Shown here in pieces: positions 45,223-54,999 of a stretch of DNA of 64,000 nt. A model generated the notes under the pieces. That model did not search any database. It saw only the letters and a program-made list of their open reading frames with translations, and had not been told where the DNA came from. The stretch comes from TK10-74A sp965217625 (GTDB lineage Bacteria; Chloroflexota; Dehalococcoidia; Bin125). Numbering within the stretch: the first letter of the stretch is position 1; each line of letters starts with the position of its first letter. The translations under genes and the position numbers were made by a program. Where the stretch lies: positions 1,798,001 to 1,862,000 of the forward strand of contig OZ244557.1 in assembly GCA_965217625.1 (NCBI GenBank), given 5' to 3'.

Positions 45223-46622
45223 CGCCCGCCGGACCGGCGGCGCGGCCCCGACCGCGGCGCGACGGGCCGGGGAGACGTGCCGGTGCGGTAGTCGCGCACG
45301 GCCAGCTCGTAGACTTGGCTGAGGCGTGGGTCGAAGATGCGCGAGGCCAGCCGCGGGTCGAGATCGCCGGGCCCCATGTTGGTCGTGATCAGCGTCGGCG
45401 ACTCCTGCAGGTAGCGGTAGGAGAGCAGCTGGTAGAGCTTCTCCTCGGCCCAGGGCGTGGTGGAGTGCGCGCCGAGGTCGTCGAGCACGAGCAGGCCGGC
45501 GTGGCGCAGGGCGTCGAGCACGTCGTCGTAGGTTTCGGCGTTGTCGGGGCGGTAGGCGCGCCGCAGGCGGTCGAGCAGGTCGGGCACGACGGCGAAGAAG
45601 ACCGAATCGGCGGCGGCGATGCGCTGCCGGGCGGCGGCGGCCGCGAGATGCGTCTTGCCCGTCCCGGTGGGCCCCATCAGCACCATCCAGCCGCGCGGGC
45701 GGGCGGCCCACTGCCCCACCATGTTGCGCACCAGCCCCAGGTTCTCCGCCTCCTTGGCGCTGAGGCGGCCCTCCAGGCGGAAGCCGTCGAACGTGCAGCG
45801 CTCGAGCTGCTCGCGGGAGAGGCCCCCGATCTCCCGGTAGCCGCCGGCCGGGTCCGCCGCCGACCCCGCGGGGCCGGCGAGGTCGTGCCGATCGACGAGT
45901 TCGTCCCGGTCGAGCATGGGCAGGGCGCGACGCAGCGCGGCGCCCGGCGCCGCCGAGGCCAGCAGCACGGTGGGCAGCCGGGCCGTCATGCGGTGGTTGG
46001 CGATCTGGAAGATCTTCTCGCCGGCCCAGTCGGTGGGGTTGGCGGCGTCGAGGTCGTCGAGGATGAGGAAGGGCGCGCTGCGCACCTGCTCGAACAGTTG
46101 CGGGAAGGGCGTCTCGGCGTTCTTGCGATAGGCGGCGCGCAGATGGTCGAGCAGGTCGGGCACGACGACGTACAGGGCGGCGCGCCCGCGGCCGATACGG
46201 TCGTTGGCGATGGCCGCCGCCAGGGACGTCTTGCCCGCGCCCGACGGCCCCGTGATGAGCAGCCAGGGTTTCGCGCCGGCCTCGCGCGCGGCCCCCTCGG
46301 CCGCGGCCCGCGCGGCGCCAAAGGCCGCCGGCCGATCGGCCGGGAGCTGCTCGAAGGTCACGCCCGACAGGGGCCCCAGGTTGCTGTAGCGCTGCAGCCG
46401 CTCGGCGCGCTTGCCGACCGATTCCTCGCGCGCGCAGCGGCAGGCGATCGCCTTGCCGAAGGCCGGGTCGTCGAGCGGCGCGTCGCGGCGCACGAAGCCG
46501 GCGTCGTTGCACAGCGGGCAGGCGGGCGCGGGCGGCGGGGGCGGGGCCTCAGCGGCGGATGAGGTGGTCGAACTGCGACGCGGATCGCCAGCCAGCACGT
46601 CGCTCAGACGGCGCATCGTCAT
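45207..46622 (-). CDS. DnaC/DnaI-like helicase-loader ATPase with two tandem AAA+ domains
   Basis: Helicase loaders of this type have one AAA+ domain; this 471-residue protein has two. A zinc-binding start (Cys35, Cys38, Cys61, Cys63) is followed by P-loop 1 GPSGAGKT (125-132) with Walker B FLILDDLD (185-192), and P-loop 2 GPTGTGKT (317-324) with Walker B LLVLDDLG (377-384). Both keep similar spacing and share the PDLLD.LR.AYR segment, suggesting internal duplication. It overlaps the DnaD-like gene by about 70 bases, and dnaB is just upstream: a helicase-loading unit. Confidence 0.85.
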   Translation of the reverse strand: MTMRRLSDVLAGDPRRSSTTSSAAEAPPPPPAPACPLCNDAGFVRRDAPLDDPAFGKAIACRCAREESVGKRAERLQRYSNLGPLSGVTFEQLPADRPAAFGAARAAAEGAAREAGAKPWLLITGPSGAGKTSLAAAIANDRIGRGRAALYVVVPDLLDHLRAAYRKNAETPFPQLFEQVRSAPFLILDDLDAANPTDWAGEKIFQIANHRMTARLPTVLLASAAPGAALRRALPMLDRDELVDRHDLAGPAGSAADPAGGYREIGGLSREQLERCTFDGFRLEGRLSAKEAENLGLVRNMVGQWAARPRGWMVLMGPTGTGKTHLAAAAARQRIAAADSVFFAVVPDLLDRLRRAYRPDNAETYDDVLDALRHAGLLVLDDLGAHSTTPWAEEKLYQLLSYRYLQESPTLITTNMGPGDLDPRLASRIFDPRLSQVYELAVRDYRTGTSPRPVAPRSGPRRRSGGRNLTP

Positions 46623-47316
46623 CGTCCCTCCCCTCGTCGTCCCAGCGCTCCAGGATGCGCTGGATGTAGCGCCAGCTGCGCTTGTTGAGCTCGGCGGCCT
46701 CGCGGAAGGCGTCCTCGATCCAGGCCGGCGGGTAGAGACCCTCGGCCTCGGCCAGGGCGTCGGCGATCTGCGGCGTGATGGGGCCGACCGTCGCCTCGTA
46801 GAGCGCGTAGACGTTGATCTCGGCGCCCGCTTGGGGGCCAGGCTGCGGCGCGATCACACTGGTCTTGCCGATCGGAACCTGCCCCGTCGCGGCGAGTTGC
46901 CCGCGCCGCCAGCGATCGAGGGCGCGCGCGTCGGACTCGCTGTTGAGCGTCAGCACTTCGGCCCGAACCGGCGCGCCGTCGGCCGGGACGGGCTGGGCCG
47001 CGGCGCGCAGCAATGTCCCGCGCGACACGGCCGCCTCGAGCCCCCGGCGGAAGACCGCGTCGACGTCGGCGTGGGGGAAGAAGCGGGCCAGCGCGGCGAC
47101 CAGGGGACGCTCGGCGCGCAGCGCGGCGACGTCGAGCAGGCGCGGGAAGCGGCGCAGCCGCTGCACGCCCGCGACGCCGTACAGCGTGACGAGCAGCTCC
47201 GCCGGGTCGTCCATCCGCGGCACGGCCTGGTGCAGCAGCGCCGCGGGCAGCACCACCTGGCGCGCGCCGGCGGGCAGCGTGGGGGACGGGCGCGCCGGGT
47301 CGCCGGGGGCGGTCAT
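46549..47316 (-). CDS. DnaD-like primosomal protein
   Basis: The 255-residue protein ends with a DnaD/DnaB_2 C-terminal domain: YEATVGPITPQIADALAEAE, then WIEDAFREAAELNKRSWRYI and an ILERWDDEG ending typical of that domain. The N-terminal half looks like a winged helix but is divergent. These proteins recruit the helicase loader to DNA. The ATG overlaps the dnaB stop (ATGA), giving the order dnaB, dnaD-like, dnaC-like. Confidence 0.82.
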   Translation of the reverse strand: MTAPGDPARPSPTLPAGARQVVLPAALLHQAVPRMDDPAELLVTLYGVAGVQRLRRFPRLLDVAALRAERPLVAALARFFPHADVDAVFRRGLEAAVSRGTLLRAAAQPVPADGAPVRAEVLTLNSESDARALDRWRRGQLAATGQVPIGKTSVIAPQPGPQAGAEINVYALYEATVGPITPQIADALAEAEGLYPPAWIEDAFREAAELNKRSWRYIQRILERWDDEGRDDDDAPSERRAGWRSASQFDHLIRR

Positions 47317-48815
47317 TGCGGTCCGTCGTTGCGCAGGTGCGGGGGCGGGTCGTCGAAGTCGGCCAGATTCCAGGAGGCGTCGCCGCCGGGGAGCGTGCCG
47401 GGCGCGGCCCCGACGGAGGCGAAGTCCGGCCGGGTCGGCGGGGCATCCTCGGCGTAGACGAGCAGGTCCTCGAACTTCGCCAGGTCGCGGCGGAAGCGCA
47501 CGTTGACCGTGCCGATGGGCCCGTTGCGGTGCTTCGCGACGATGATCTGCGCCAGGCCCCGCTGATAGCCCTCGGGCTCCTCGGGGTGCATGGTCTCCCA
47601 GTCCTCCTGGCGGACGTACATGTCCTCGCGATAGATGAAGATCACGATGTCGGCGTCCTGCTCGATGGAGCCCGACTCGCGCAGGTCGCTGAGCAGCGGC
47701 ACGTGCGGCTGGCGGGTCTCGACGGCGCGCGACATCTGCGAGAGCGCGAGCACGGGGACCTCCAACTCGCGGGCGAGTTCCTTGAGCGAGCGCGAGATGT
47801 AGCTCATCTCGGAGACGCGGTTGACGTCGAAGCCGCTGCCGGCGCCGCCGTGCACCAGCTGCATGTGGTCGACGACGATCAGGTCCAGCCTCACCTCGTG
47901 CGCCAGCCGCCGGGCCTTGGCGCGGATCTCCGCGACTGTGCCGCCGGGCGTGTCGTCGATGTAGACCTCGGCGCGCGAGAGCACGCCGATGGCGCGGCTG
48001 ATGCGCCCCTCCTCCTGCTCCGTGTGCTGGCCGTAGGGCAGCCGTTGGGAGGTGACCTCCGCCTCGGCCGAGACGAGGCGCGTGGCGACCTGGTCGGCCG
48101 ACATCTCCAGGCTGAACAGGGCCGCCGTGCCGCCCTGGCCGATCGCCAGGTTGCGCGCGATCGCCAGGGACAGCGCCGACTTGCCGACCGAGGGGCGCGC
48201 GGCCAGCACCACAAGGTCGGACTTCTTGAGCCCGCCGAGCAGGCGGTCCAGCTCCATGAAGCCGGTGCGCGCGGGCTCGCGCAGCCCATCGCCGTCTTCC
48301 TCGTCGGGCGGGCCCAGGAAGCTCTCCAGCAGGTCGCGCAGGGTGACGAAGTCGCGCAGGCGCTCGCCGCCGCGCAGGGACAGCAGCAGGGCCTCGGCGC
48401 GGCCCAGGCTCTCGGGCAGGTTGGGCGCGGCCTGGTAGCCGATGCGGGCGATCACGCCGGCCGCGTCGATCAGGCGGCGGTAGGTGGCGTCGCGCTGGAC
48501 GATCTTGGCGGCGTACTCGACGCCGACCGTGGTGGGCAGGTCGGCCATGATCTGGCTGAGGTAGGCGTGGCCGCCGGCCTCGGCCAGCTTGTCCTCCCGC
48601 GCCAGCTCGTGCGCCAGCGTGATGGGGTTGATCGCCTCGCGGCGTTCGTCCACGGCCAGCGCGGCGCGGTACATCGCCTGGTGGCGATTCTCGAAGAAGT
48701 CCTCGGGCTGCAGGAAGGAGGCGACGCGGGAGAGCGCCTCGGGATCGACGAGGATCGAGGCGAGAACCGTGGTCTCGGCCTCGATATTGCTGGGCGGGGC
48801 CTGATCCAGGACCAC
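47313..48815 (-). CDS. dnaB: replicative DNA helicase DnaB
   Basis: The hexameric fork helicase. The N-terminal domain begins NIEAETTVLASILVDPEALS. The RecA-like domain has Walker A ARPSVGKSA and DLIVVDHMQLV, and LSDLRESGSIEQDADIVIFI includes the conserved arginine finger region. Length 500. The start is GTG at 48815. It lies 39 bases after rplI, a common pair. Confidence 0.97.
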   Translation of the reverse strand: MVLDQAPPSNIEAETTVLASILVDPEALSRVASFLQPEDFFENRHQAMYRAALAVDERREAINPITLAHELAREDKLAEAGGHAYLSQIMADLPTTVGVEYAAKIVQRDATYRRLIDAAGVIARIGYQAAPNLPESLGRAEALLLSLRGGERLRDFVTLRDLLESFLGPPDEEDGDGLREPARTGFMELDRLLGGLKKSDLVVLAARPSVGKSALSLAIARNLAIGQGGTAALFSLEMSADQVATRLVSAEAEVTSQRLPYGQHTEQEEGRISRAIGVLSRAEVYIDDTPGGTVAEIRAKARRLAHEVRLDLIVVDHMQLVHGGAGSGFDVNRVSEMSYISRSLKELARELEVPVLALSQMSRAVETRQPHVPLLSDLRESGSIEQDADIVIFIYREDMYVRQEDWETMHPEEPEGYQRGLAQIIVAKHRNGPIGTVNVRFRRDLAKFEDLLVYAEDAPPTRPDFASVGAAPGTLPGGDASWNLADFDDPPPHLRNDGPQ

Positions 48816-48854
48816 CGGGGCTCCCCTCCGCGGGGAGCCGGCTGGCGCCCCGGG

Positions 48855-49439
48855 CTACTCGGTCTCGGCGGCCGCGTCGGTCGACGCCTCCACCGCTTCG
48901 GACTCCGTCGCCGCCTCGCCGTCGGGCGGCTCATCCTCCATCTGTTCCAGCGCCGGCTCGTCCGGCTCCATCTGCTCTGGCTCCGGCTCCGGCTGGTCCG
49001 ACGCGACCGTGACGCCGACGGTGGCGAACACGTTGCGGGTCAGCCGGACGCGCACCTCGTGCGTGCCGACCGTGCGGATGGCCTGGCCCAGCAGGACCTG
49101 GCGGTGGTCGACATCGCCGTCCGCGAGTTCGGCCAGCCGCTCGGCGATGGCGGCGGCCGTGATCGATCCGTACAGCCGTCCCTGCTCGCCCACCAGCGCG
49201 GTGAACGACAGCGCGGCGCCATCGATCTTCGCGGCGATGACGCTCGCCACGCCGTCGAGCTTGTCCTGGCGGATGCTGTCCGCCCGGGCGAGGCGCTCGC
49301 CACGCTCCAGGTTGTCCTTGGTCGCCGGGACGGCGAGGCCACGCGGAAGCAGGAAGTTGCGCGCGTAGCCCCTCTTGACCTCCTTGACCTCGCCGACCAG
49401 CGCGGAACCGGGCACTTCTTCAACGAAAACGACCTTCAT
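48855..49439 (-). CDS. rplI: 50S ribosomal protein L9 with acidic tail
   Basis: L9 extends from the L1 stalk and limits frameshifting. The start MKVVFVEEVPGSALVGEVKE and VKRGYARNFLLPRGLAVPAT are diagnostic. The C-terminal domain ends near residue 150, followed by about 45 acidic residues (Pro, Glu, Met) not found in most L9 proteins; length 194. An ATG 66 bases upstream is rejected because the family starts at MKV. Confidence 0.95.
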   Translation of the reverse strand: MKVVFVEEVPGSALVGEVKEVKRGYARNFLLPRGLAVPATKDNLERGERLARADSIRQDKLDGVASVIAAKIDGAALSFTALVGEQGRLYGSITAAAIAERLAELADGDVDHRQVLLGQAIRTVGTHEVRVRLTRNVFATVGVTVASDQPEPEPEQMEPDEPALEQMEDEPPDGEAATESEAVEASTDAAAETE

Positions 49440-49715
49440 GGCGACTCTCCGTGCTGCCCGGAATGCGCCGGACTTCAGTGTCGGCCCATCCGGGAATCGA
49501 GCCAAATGGGGGCTCGTGGATGACCCGGCTTATGGCGGGGCTCCTCCACGGAGTCCACCGGGGGTCAACACGATAACTCGCGGCGGCGCGACGCTGTAGC
49601 GGTTCTGTCACAGCCGACGCCGGGGCCCTGCGTCGAGAGTCGTGCTCCTGCCTGCGCCCACCCTCACACCAGGACCATGGTAGTACAAATGTGCTAACCC
49701 TGGCGAGGGGCGGAT
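49440..49715. other. Spacer between purL and rplI
   Basis: The 276-base spacer contains no gene that I can support. It has a TTGACC at about 49563-49568 (minus strand) without a matching -10, an ACCATGGT palindrome (49674-49681), and an AT-rich patch (49680-49700). A promoter for rplI-dnaB must lie here, but I cannot place it. Confidence 0.4.
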
Positions 49716-52010
49716 TCAGCCGTCGAGGGCGCGGGGCAGGGCCTCGCGATGGGCCGCGGTGGCCTCGGCGACGGAGACATCGATCGCCGCGCCAAGGCGC
49801 AGCCGCGCGGCGGGGCCGGCCGCGGCGACCGTGCCCAGCGGCGTGACCACCACGCCGATCTCGGCGGCGAGGGCGGCCAGCGCGTCGGCGTGGGCGGGGT
49901 CCAGGCTGACGACGGCGCGCGCGCCGGCCTCGCCGAAGAGCGCCGCGTCGCGTCGGCCGTCCCACGTCACGCCGGCGCAGTCGGCGCCGAGCGCCCCGGC
50001 GATCGCGCACTCGGCCAGCGCGACGGCGAGGCCGCCGTCGGAGCAGTCGTGGGCGGAGCGCAGCAGGCGCCGCTCCGCCGCCGCGACCAGCAGCCGCACC
50101 AGCGCGGCCTCGGCGTCGAGATCGACGGGGATGGGGCCCGCGACCCGGTCGTGCTGCTGGACGAGGAACTCACTGCCGCCCAGCGTCGCGGCGGGCTGCC
50201 CGATCTCCGCGCCCAGCAGCCAGATGACGTCGCCGGGGCGCTGGAAGCCCATGCGCACGACGGTCGTCACGTCGTCGAGCACGCCCAGCATCCCGATGAC
50301 CGGCGTCGGCGTGACCGCGACGCCGCTGCTCTCGTTGTAGAGCGAGACGTTGCCCGAGACGACGGGCGTGCCCAAGGCGCGGCAGGCGTCACCGATGCCG
50401 CGCACGGCTTCGCGCAGCTGGTAGTAGATCTCGGGGCGCTCGGGGTTGCCGAAGTTGAGGCAGTCGGTCACGGCGAGCGGGCGGGCGCCGGTGCAGGCGA
50501 CGTTGCGCGCCGCCTCACAGACGCTGCGCGCGGCGCCGGCCCAGGGGTCGAGGCTCACGGCGCGGCCGGCGCCGTCGGTGCAGACGGCGATGGCGCGGTC
50601 GCTGCCCTTGATGCGGACGACGCCGGCGTCGGCGCCGGGCACAAGGACGGTGTTGGTCAGCACCTGCTGGTCGTACTGCTGGGTGACCCAGCGCTTGTCG
50701 GCGATGTTGGGGGCCGCGAGCAGCGCGAGCAGCGCCGCGTTCGCATCGGCGACATCGGGCAGGCTGGCCGGGTCGAAGGCGGCGCGGGCGGCGGCCCGCG
50801 GGTCGGGGCGGGCGTCGGGGACGTAGGCGGGCGGGTCGGTCAGCAATCCGACGGGGGCCGCCGCGACCTCGGCGCCCGCCTCGTAGATGCGGGCGCGGTC
50901 GCCGTCGGTGGTCGCGCCGACGACGGCGGTGGGCAGGTCCCAGTACGCGAAGTGGGCGCACACGTCATCGACGTGCTCGGGCTTGGCGATCACGAGCATG
51001 CGCTCCTGGGACTCGGAGAGCATGACGTCGTAGGCGGTCATGCCGGCCTCGCGGCGGGGCACGGCGTCGACGTCGATCTCGATGCCGCTGTTGCCGCGGG
51101 CGGCGCACTCGACGCTACTGCTGGTCAGGCCGGCGGCCCCGAAGTCCTGCAGGCCGACGATCCAGTCGCGGTGATCCTGCACAAGGTCGACGCAGGCCTC
51201 CATGAGCAGCTTCTCGAGGAAGGGGTTGCCGACCTGCACGGCCGGACGCCGCTCGGCGCTGCGCTCGTCGAGTTCGACGCTGGCGAAGGTCGCGCCGTGC
51301 AGGCCGTCGCGGCCGGTGTCGGCGCCGACCAGCAGCAGGACGTGGCCGGGGCCGCCGGTGGTCGCGCCGATCAGCGTGCCGCGCCGGGCGATGCCGACGC
51401 ACATGGCGTTGACCAGCGGGTTGCCGCTGTACCGCGGCCCGAAGCGGACCTCGCCGCCGATGTTGGGGATGCCCAGGCAGTTGCCGTAGCCGCCGACGCC
51501 GGCCACGACGCCGCGCAGCAGGCGGCGGTTGCGCGCGCCGGCCTGCGGGTCGTCGAGGGGGCCGAAGCGCAGCGAGTCGAGCAGGGCGATGGGTCGCGCG
51601 CCCATGGCGAAGATGTCGCGCACGATGCCGCCCACGCCGGTGGCCGCGCCCTCGTAGGGCTCGATCGCGCTGGGGTGGTTGTGGGACTCGACCTTCATGA
51701 CGACGACCCAGCCGTCGCCGATGTCGACCGCGCCGGCGTTCTCGCCGCCGAGTTCGGTGAGCACGTGCGGGGCCTGGGTGGGGAAGTGGCGAAAGAGGGG
51801 CTTGCTGTGCTTGTAGCCGCAGTGCTCGCTCCAGAGCGCGCCCAGCATGCCCACTTCGACCGGCGTCAGGTCGCGGTCGAGGTGGTCGCGGGCGCGACGG
51901 TACTCGTCGCGGGAGAGCGCGAGTTGCGCCAGCGTCTCGTCATCGACGGCGACGGGCGCGGCATCGGCGACGCGGGCGCCCGGTCCATCAGCAGGGCGGC
52001 CGGCGGGCAT
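49716..52010 (-). CDS. purL: phosphoribosylformylglycinamidine synthase subunit PurL (small form)
   Basis: PurL makes FGAM with ammonia supplied by PurQ. Family motifs include ALWSEHCGYKHSKPLFRHF near the start, VKVESHNHPSAIEPYEGAAT and NIGGEVRFGPRYSGNPL. The 764-residue length is the small type, which works with separate PurQ and PurS. The ATG overlaps the purQ stop (TGATG). No purS is seen beside the pair. Confidence 0.97.
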   Translation of the reverse strand: MPAGRPADGPGARVADAAPVAVDDETLAQLALSRDEYRRARDHLDRDLTPVEVGMLGALWSEHCGYKHSKPLFRHFPTQAPHVLTELGGENAGAVDIGDGWVVVMKVESHNHPSAIEPYEGAATGVGGIVRDIFAMGARPIALLDSLRFGPLDDPQAGARNRRLLRGVVAGVGGYGNCLGIPNIGGEVRFGPRYSGNPLVNAMCVGIARRGTLIGATTGGPGHVLLLVGADTGRDGLHGATFASVELDERSAERRPAVQVGNPFLEKLLMEACVDLVQDHRDWIVGLQDFGAAGLTSSSVECAARGNSGIEIDVDAVPRREAGMTAYDVMLSESQERMLVIAKPEHVDDVCAHFAYWDLPTAVVGATTDGDRARIYEAGAEVAAAPVGLLTDPPAYVPDARPDPRAAARAAFDPASLPDVADANAALLALLAAPNIADKRWVTQQYDQQVLTNTVLVPGADAGVVRIKGSDRAIAVCTDGAGRAVSLDPWAGAARSVCEAARNVACTGARPLAVTDCLNFGNPERPEIYYQLREAVRGIGDACRALGTPVVSGNVSLYNESSGVAVTPTPVIGMLGVLDDVTTVVRMGFQRPGDVIWLLGAEIGQPAATLGGSEFLVQQHDRVAGPIPVDLDAEAALVRLLVAAAERRLLRSAHDCSDGGLAVALAECAIAGALGADCAGVTWDGRRDAALFGEAGARAVVSLDPAHADALAALAAEIGVVVTPLGTVAAAGPAARLRLGAAIDVSVAEATAAHREALPRALDG

Positions 52011-52699
52011 CAGCCCCACCACTCGATCATCGACCGCCAGATCAGCAGGCCATCCTCGCTGCCCAGCAGGGCCTCGCTGGATCGCTCGGGGTGGGGCATC
52101 ATGCCCAGCACGTTGCCGGCGGCGTTGATCACGCCGGCGATGTTGGCGCGCGAGCCGTTGGGGTTGGCGTCGGGCGTGACGCGCCCGGCCGGGTCGGAAT
52201 AGCGGAAGACGATGCGGCGCTCCGCCTCGAGCTCGGCCAGGGTGTCGTCGTCGACGAAGTAGTTGCCCTCGCCGTGCGAGATGGGCAGCATCAGGGCGTC
52301 GCCGGCGCGGCTGGCGCAGCTGAAGCCGGTGTCGTCGCGGGCGACGCGGACGTACTGCTCCTGGCAGCGGAACTGCAGGCTGTCGTTGCGCAGCAGCGCG
52401 CCGGGCAGGAGCCCCGCCTCGCACAAGATCTGGAAGCCGTTGCAGGAGCCGAAAACGGGCCGGCCGGCCCGGGCGTGACGCTGGAGCGCGCCCATGACGG
52501 GCGAGAAGCGGGCGATTGCGCCGCAGCGCAGGTAGTCGCCGTAGGAGAAGCCGCCCGGCACGACGACGGCGTCGTAACCGTCCAGATTCGCCTCGCGATG
52601 CCAGACGCGGTCGGCCTGCTGACCCAGCCGGGCCTGCAGGACGTGCTGGCAATCGCCGTCGGACCAGGTGCCGGGGAAGACGAGAACGGCGAAACGCAC
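52010..52699 (-). CDS. purQ: phosphoribosylformylglycinamidine synthase subunit PurQ
   Basis: The glutaminase subunit. The nucleophile Cys is in PVFGSCNGFQILCEAGLLPG, and the His/Glu of the triad appear near the end (MMPHPERSSEA). MRFAVLVFPGTWSDGDCQHV is the usual start. Length 229. It is coupled to purL and separated from the upstream PgpH gene by 52 bases, so a purS gene is not adjacent. Confidence 0.97.
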   Translation of the reverse strand: MRFAVLVFPGTWSDGDCQHVLQARLGQQADRVWHREANLDGYDAVVVPGGFSYGDYLRCGAIARFSPVMGALQRHARAGRPVFGSCNGFQILCEAGLLPGALLRNDSLQFRCQEQYVRVARDDTGFSCASRAGDALMLPISHGEGNYFVDDDTLAELEAERRIVFRYSDPAGRVTPDANPNGSRANIAGVINAAGNVLGMMPHPERSSEALLGSEDGLLIWRSMIEWWG

Positions 52700-52751
52700 C
52701 GAACCCCCTCTGGCCCGCAGCGTATCAGCGGCCGGGCCAGGGGCCAGTGGG

Positions 52752-54956
52752 TCAGGCGCGGCGGGCGGGGCGCTCCAGCTCGGGCAGGGCGCCGCCGTCG
52801 ACGGGGGCGTCGCTGCTGGGGGCGGGCGCGCCGCTCGGCACGGGCACGACGCCGCGGCGTCGCTCGGCGTCGCTCGGCTCGGGGTATTCGATGCGGGGGT
52901 GGTAAACGCCGTTGAGCGTGACCTTGAAGGACTCGCCGATGGCCTGGATCTGGCGCAGGGTGAGGTCGCAGTCGTCGAACTGGTGCTCGTTGAGCCGCTC
53001 CTGGATCACGGCGTCGACGAGCCGCGCGATGGTCTCCTCGTCGCGCGCCTTGCTGGAGCGCACGACGGCCTCGGTCGAGTCGGACATCATCACGATCGCG
53101 GTCTCCTTGCGGCGCGGCCGGGGTCCGCCGTAGGTGAAGAGCCCGGGGTCGACGCTGGGGTCGCGCTGGGCCGCCTTGCGGTAGAAGTAGGTCACCAGCC
53201 GCGTGCCGTGGTGCTCGGGGATGAAGGCCCGCACCGGTTCGGGCAGGTGGTAGCGCTTGGCCAGCTCGACGCCGCGGCGGACGTGATCCTGGATCACGCT
53301 GGCGCTCTCGAGCGGGTCCAGCGCGTCGTGCGGGTTGCCGCCGTCGGCCTGGTTCTCGATGTACATGTGCGGCTGGGCCAGCTTGCCGATGTCGTGGTAG
53401 TAGGCGCCGACGCGGACCAGGAGGGCGTCGGCGCCGACCTGGGCGGCGGCGCGCTCGGCCATCGTCGCGACGAGCAGCGAATGGTGGAACGTGCCCGGGG
53501 ACTCTTCCTGCAGGCGTCGCAGCAGGGGCTGGGTGAACTGCGCCAGCTCCAGCAGCTGCAGGCGCGTGGCGATGCCGAAGACCTGGCCCAGGAACGAGAA
53601 CGCGCCGATGACCAGGACCGAGGTCGCGATCGCGAGGACGACGGAGGAGAGGGCGAGCAGCCCCAGGTCGACGGTCGCGCGGGCCGGGTCGAGCAGCCAG
53701 AAGGAGAGCCCGGTGAGGAAGGCCGTGGCGCCGACCACGCCGCCCGTCGCGCCGTACTGGGTGACGTGCATCACGCGCTGGGTGGCGAGCACGCCGGCCA
53801 CGCCGGTGAACAGGAAGACGATCAGCGGGCGCAGGGCCTGGGCGCCGGCGAAGCCCTCGCCGGCGGCGAAGCTGGGGTGGATCACGGCGGCGACGCCGGC
53901 GAGCACGGCGACCACGACCGCGACGACGATGGCCAGGCTGCGCTCGAGCAGGGCGGCCACGAGGACGGCGGCCGTGGCGAGGGGCAGGCCCACGTCAAAG
54001 TAGTCGTCCAGGTGGCCGGGCAGCATCTCGGGCAGGAGCCAGCGCGCCAGCGCGACGAACACCACGACCAGCAACACGATCATGCCCAGGCGGCGGTTGC
54101 TGGCCGCGGCCTCGGGCGCCGCCAGCAGCAGATACGCGCCCAGCGTGGCGGCGCCGGCCAGGGCCAGGATCAGCATCGCGACGAAGTCATCGACCGGGAT
54201 GCCGCCGCCCTGCAGGGGGAGCAGGGCCAGGGCGCCGGCGGCGGCGGGTCCGACGGCCTCCCCGGCGGGCACGATCACGTCGCCCTCGGCGAAGCTCACG
54301 CTGACCTCGTCGACGCGCAGGCGCGCGTCGGCGCGGCCCGCCTCGGTGGCCTCGGCGTCGATGGTGATGTTGGCCGAGACGCGGGGCGCGACGAGGGCCG
54401 TGACGAGGCGCATCTGCTCGTTGTTGAGGTCGTCGGCGACGCGCTCCTCCATGGTCTCCCGGACGGTGACCACGTCGGCGTCGCTGATGTTGCCGGTCAG
54501 GATGTCGGTCAGCAGCCCCAGCGATTCCTCGCGCACGGTGCGCCAATCGCGGGGGCTGAGCTCCAGCAGCAGGAAGTCCGCCGGGCCAACGCTGAGGTCG
54601 GGGATGGCGTCGAGGGCGCGGCCCTGCTCGGTCTCGCTGAGGCCCCGGTCGCCGCGGACCGCGTCGATCGCGTCGAGGGTGGCGCTGAGCGTGGCGACCT
54701 CGCGCGGGCGGACGCCGGCATCGAAGATCAGCACCGGCGCGACCTGCGCGGCCGCTTCCGCCCGCGCGAGGTCGGTGGCGCCTTCGTCGACGACGCGCAC
54801 GTCGATCACGGCGACCACGTCGGCGTCGGCCACCTCGCCGAGCATCGGCAGCCGTTCGGCCGCCCGGGTGGGGATCAGCGCGAGCGTGAGCAGCAGCGTG
54901 AAGCACGCGATGAAGATGGCGATGCGGGCCGGGGAGTAGAACGTCGCGGGCGACAT
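52752..54956 (-). CDS. 7TM-HD phosphodiesterase, PgpH family
   Basis: PgpH/YqfF proteins degrade c-di-AMP. The 734-residue protein has an N-terminal membrane segment, an extracytoplasmic domain (about 40-300), a seven-helix membrane region (about 300-490) and an HD domain with HHSLLVATMAERAAAQVGAD, YYHDIGK and PEHHGTRL. The latter motifs hold the metal ligands. The C-terminus is Pro-rich. It lies next to a YqeY-like gene. The c-di-AMP link is based on family knowledge. Confidence 0.9.
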   Translation of the reverse strand: MSPATFYSPARIAIFIACFTLLLTLALIPTRAAERLPMLGEVADADVVAVIDVRVVDEGATDLARAEAAAQVAPVLIFDAGVRPREVATLSATLDAIDAVRGDRGLSETEQGRALDAIPDLSVGPADFLLLELSPRDWRTVREESLGLLTDILTGNISDADVVTVRETMEERVADDLNNEQMRLVTALVAPRVSANITIDAEATEAGRADARLRVDEVSVSFAEGDVIVPAGEAVGPAAAGALALLPLQGGGIPVDDFVAMLILALAGAATLGAYLLLAAPEAAASNRRLGMIVLLVVVFVALARWLLPEMLPGHLDDYFDVGLPLATAAVLVAALLERSLAIVVAVVVAVLAGVAAVIHPSFAAGEGFAGAQALRPLIVFLFTGVAGVLATQRVMHVTQYGATGGVVGATAFLTGLSFWLLDPARATVDLGLLALSSVVLAIATSVLVIGAFSFLGQVFGIATRLQLLELAQFTQPLLRRLQEESPGTFHHSLLVATMAERAAAQVGADALLVRVGAYYHDIGKLAQPHMYIENQADGGNPHDALDPLESASVIQDHVRRGVELAKRYHLPEPVRAFIPEHHGTRLVTYFYRKAAQRDPSVDPGLFTYGGPRPRRKETAIVMMSDSTEAVVRSSKARDEETIARLVDAVIQERLNEHQFDDCDLTLRQIQAIGESFKVTLNGVYHPRIEYPEPSDAERRRGVVPVPSGAPAPSSDAPVDGGALPELERPARRA

Positions 54957-54999
54957 GTCGTCATCATACGGCGGCCCGCGCGAGGCGGGGCGGGGCGGA

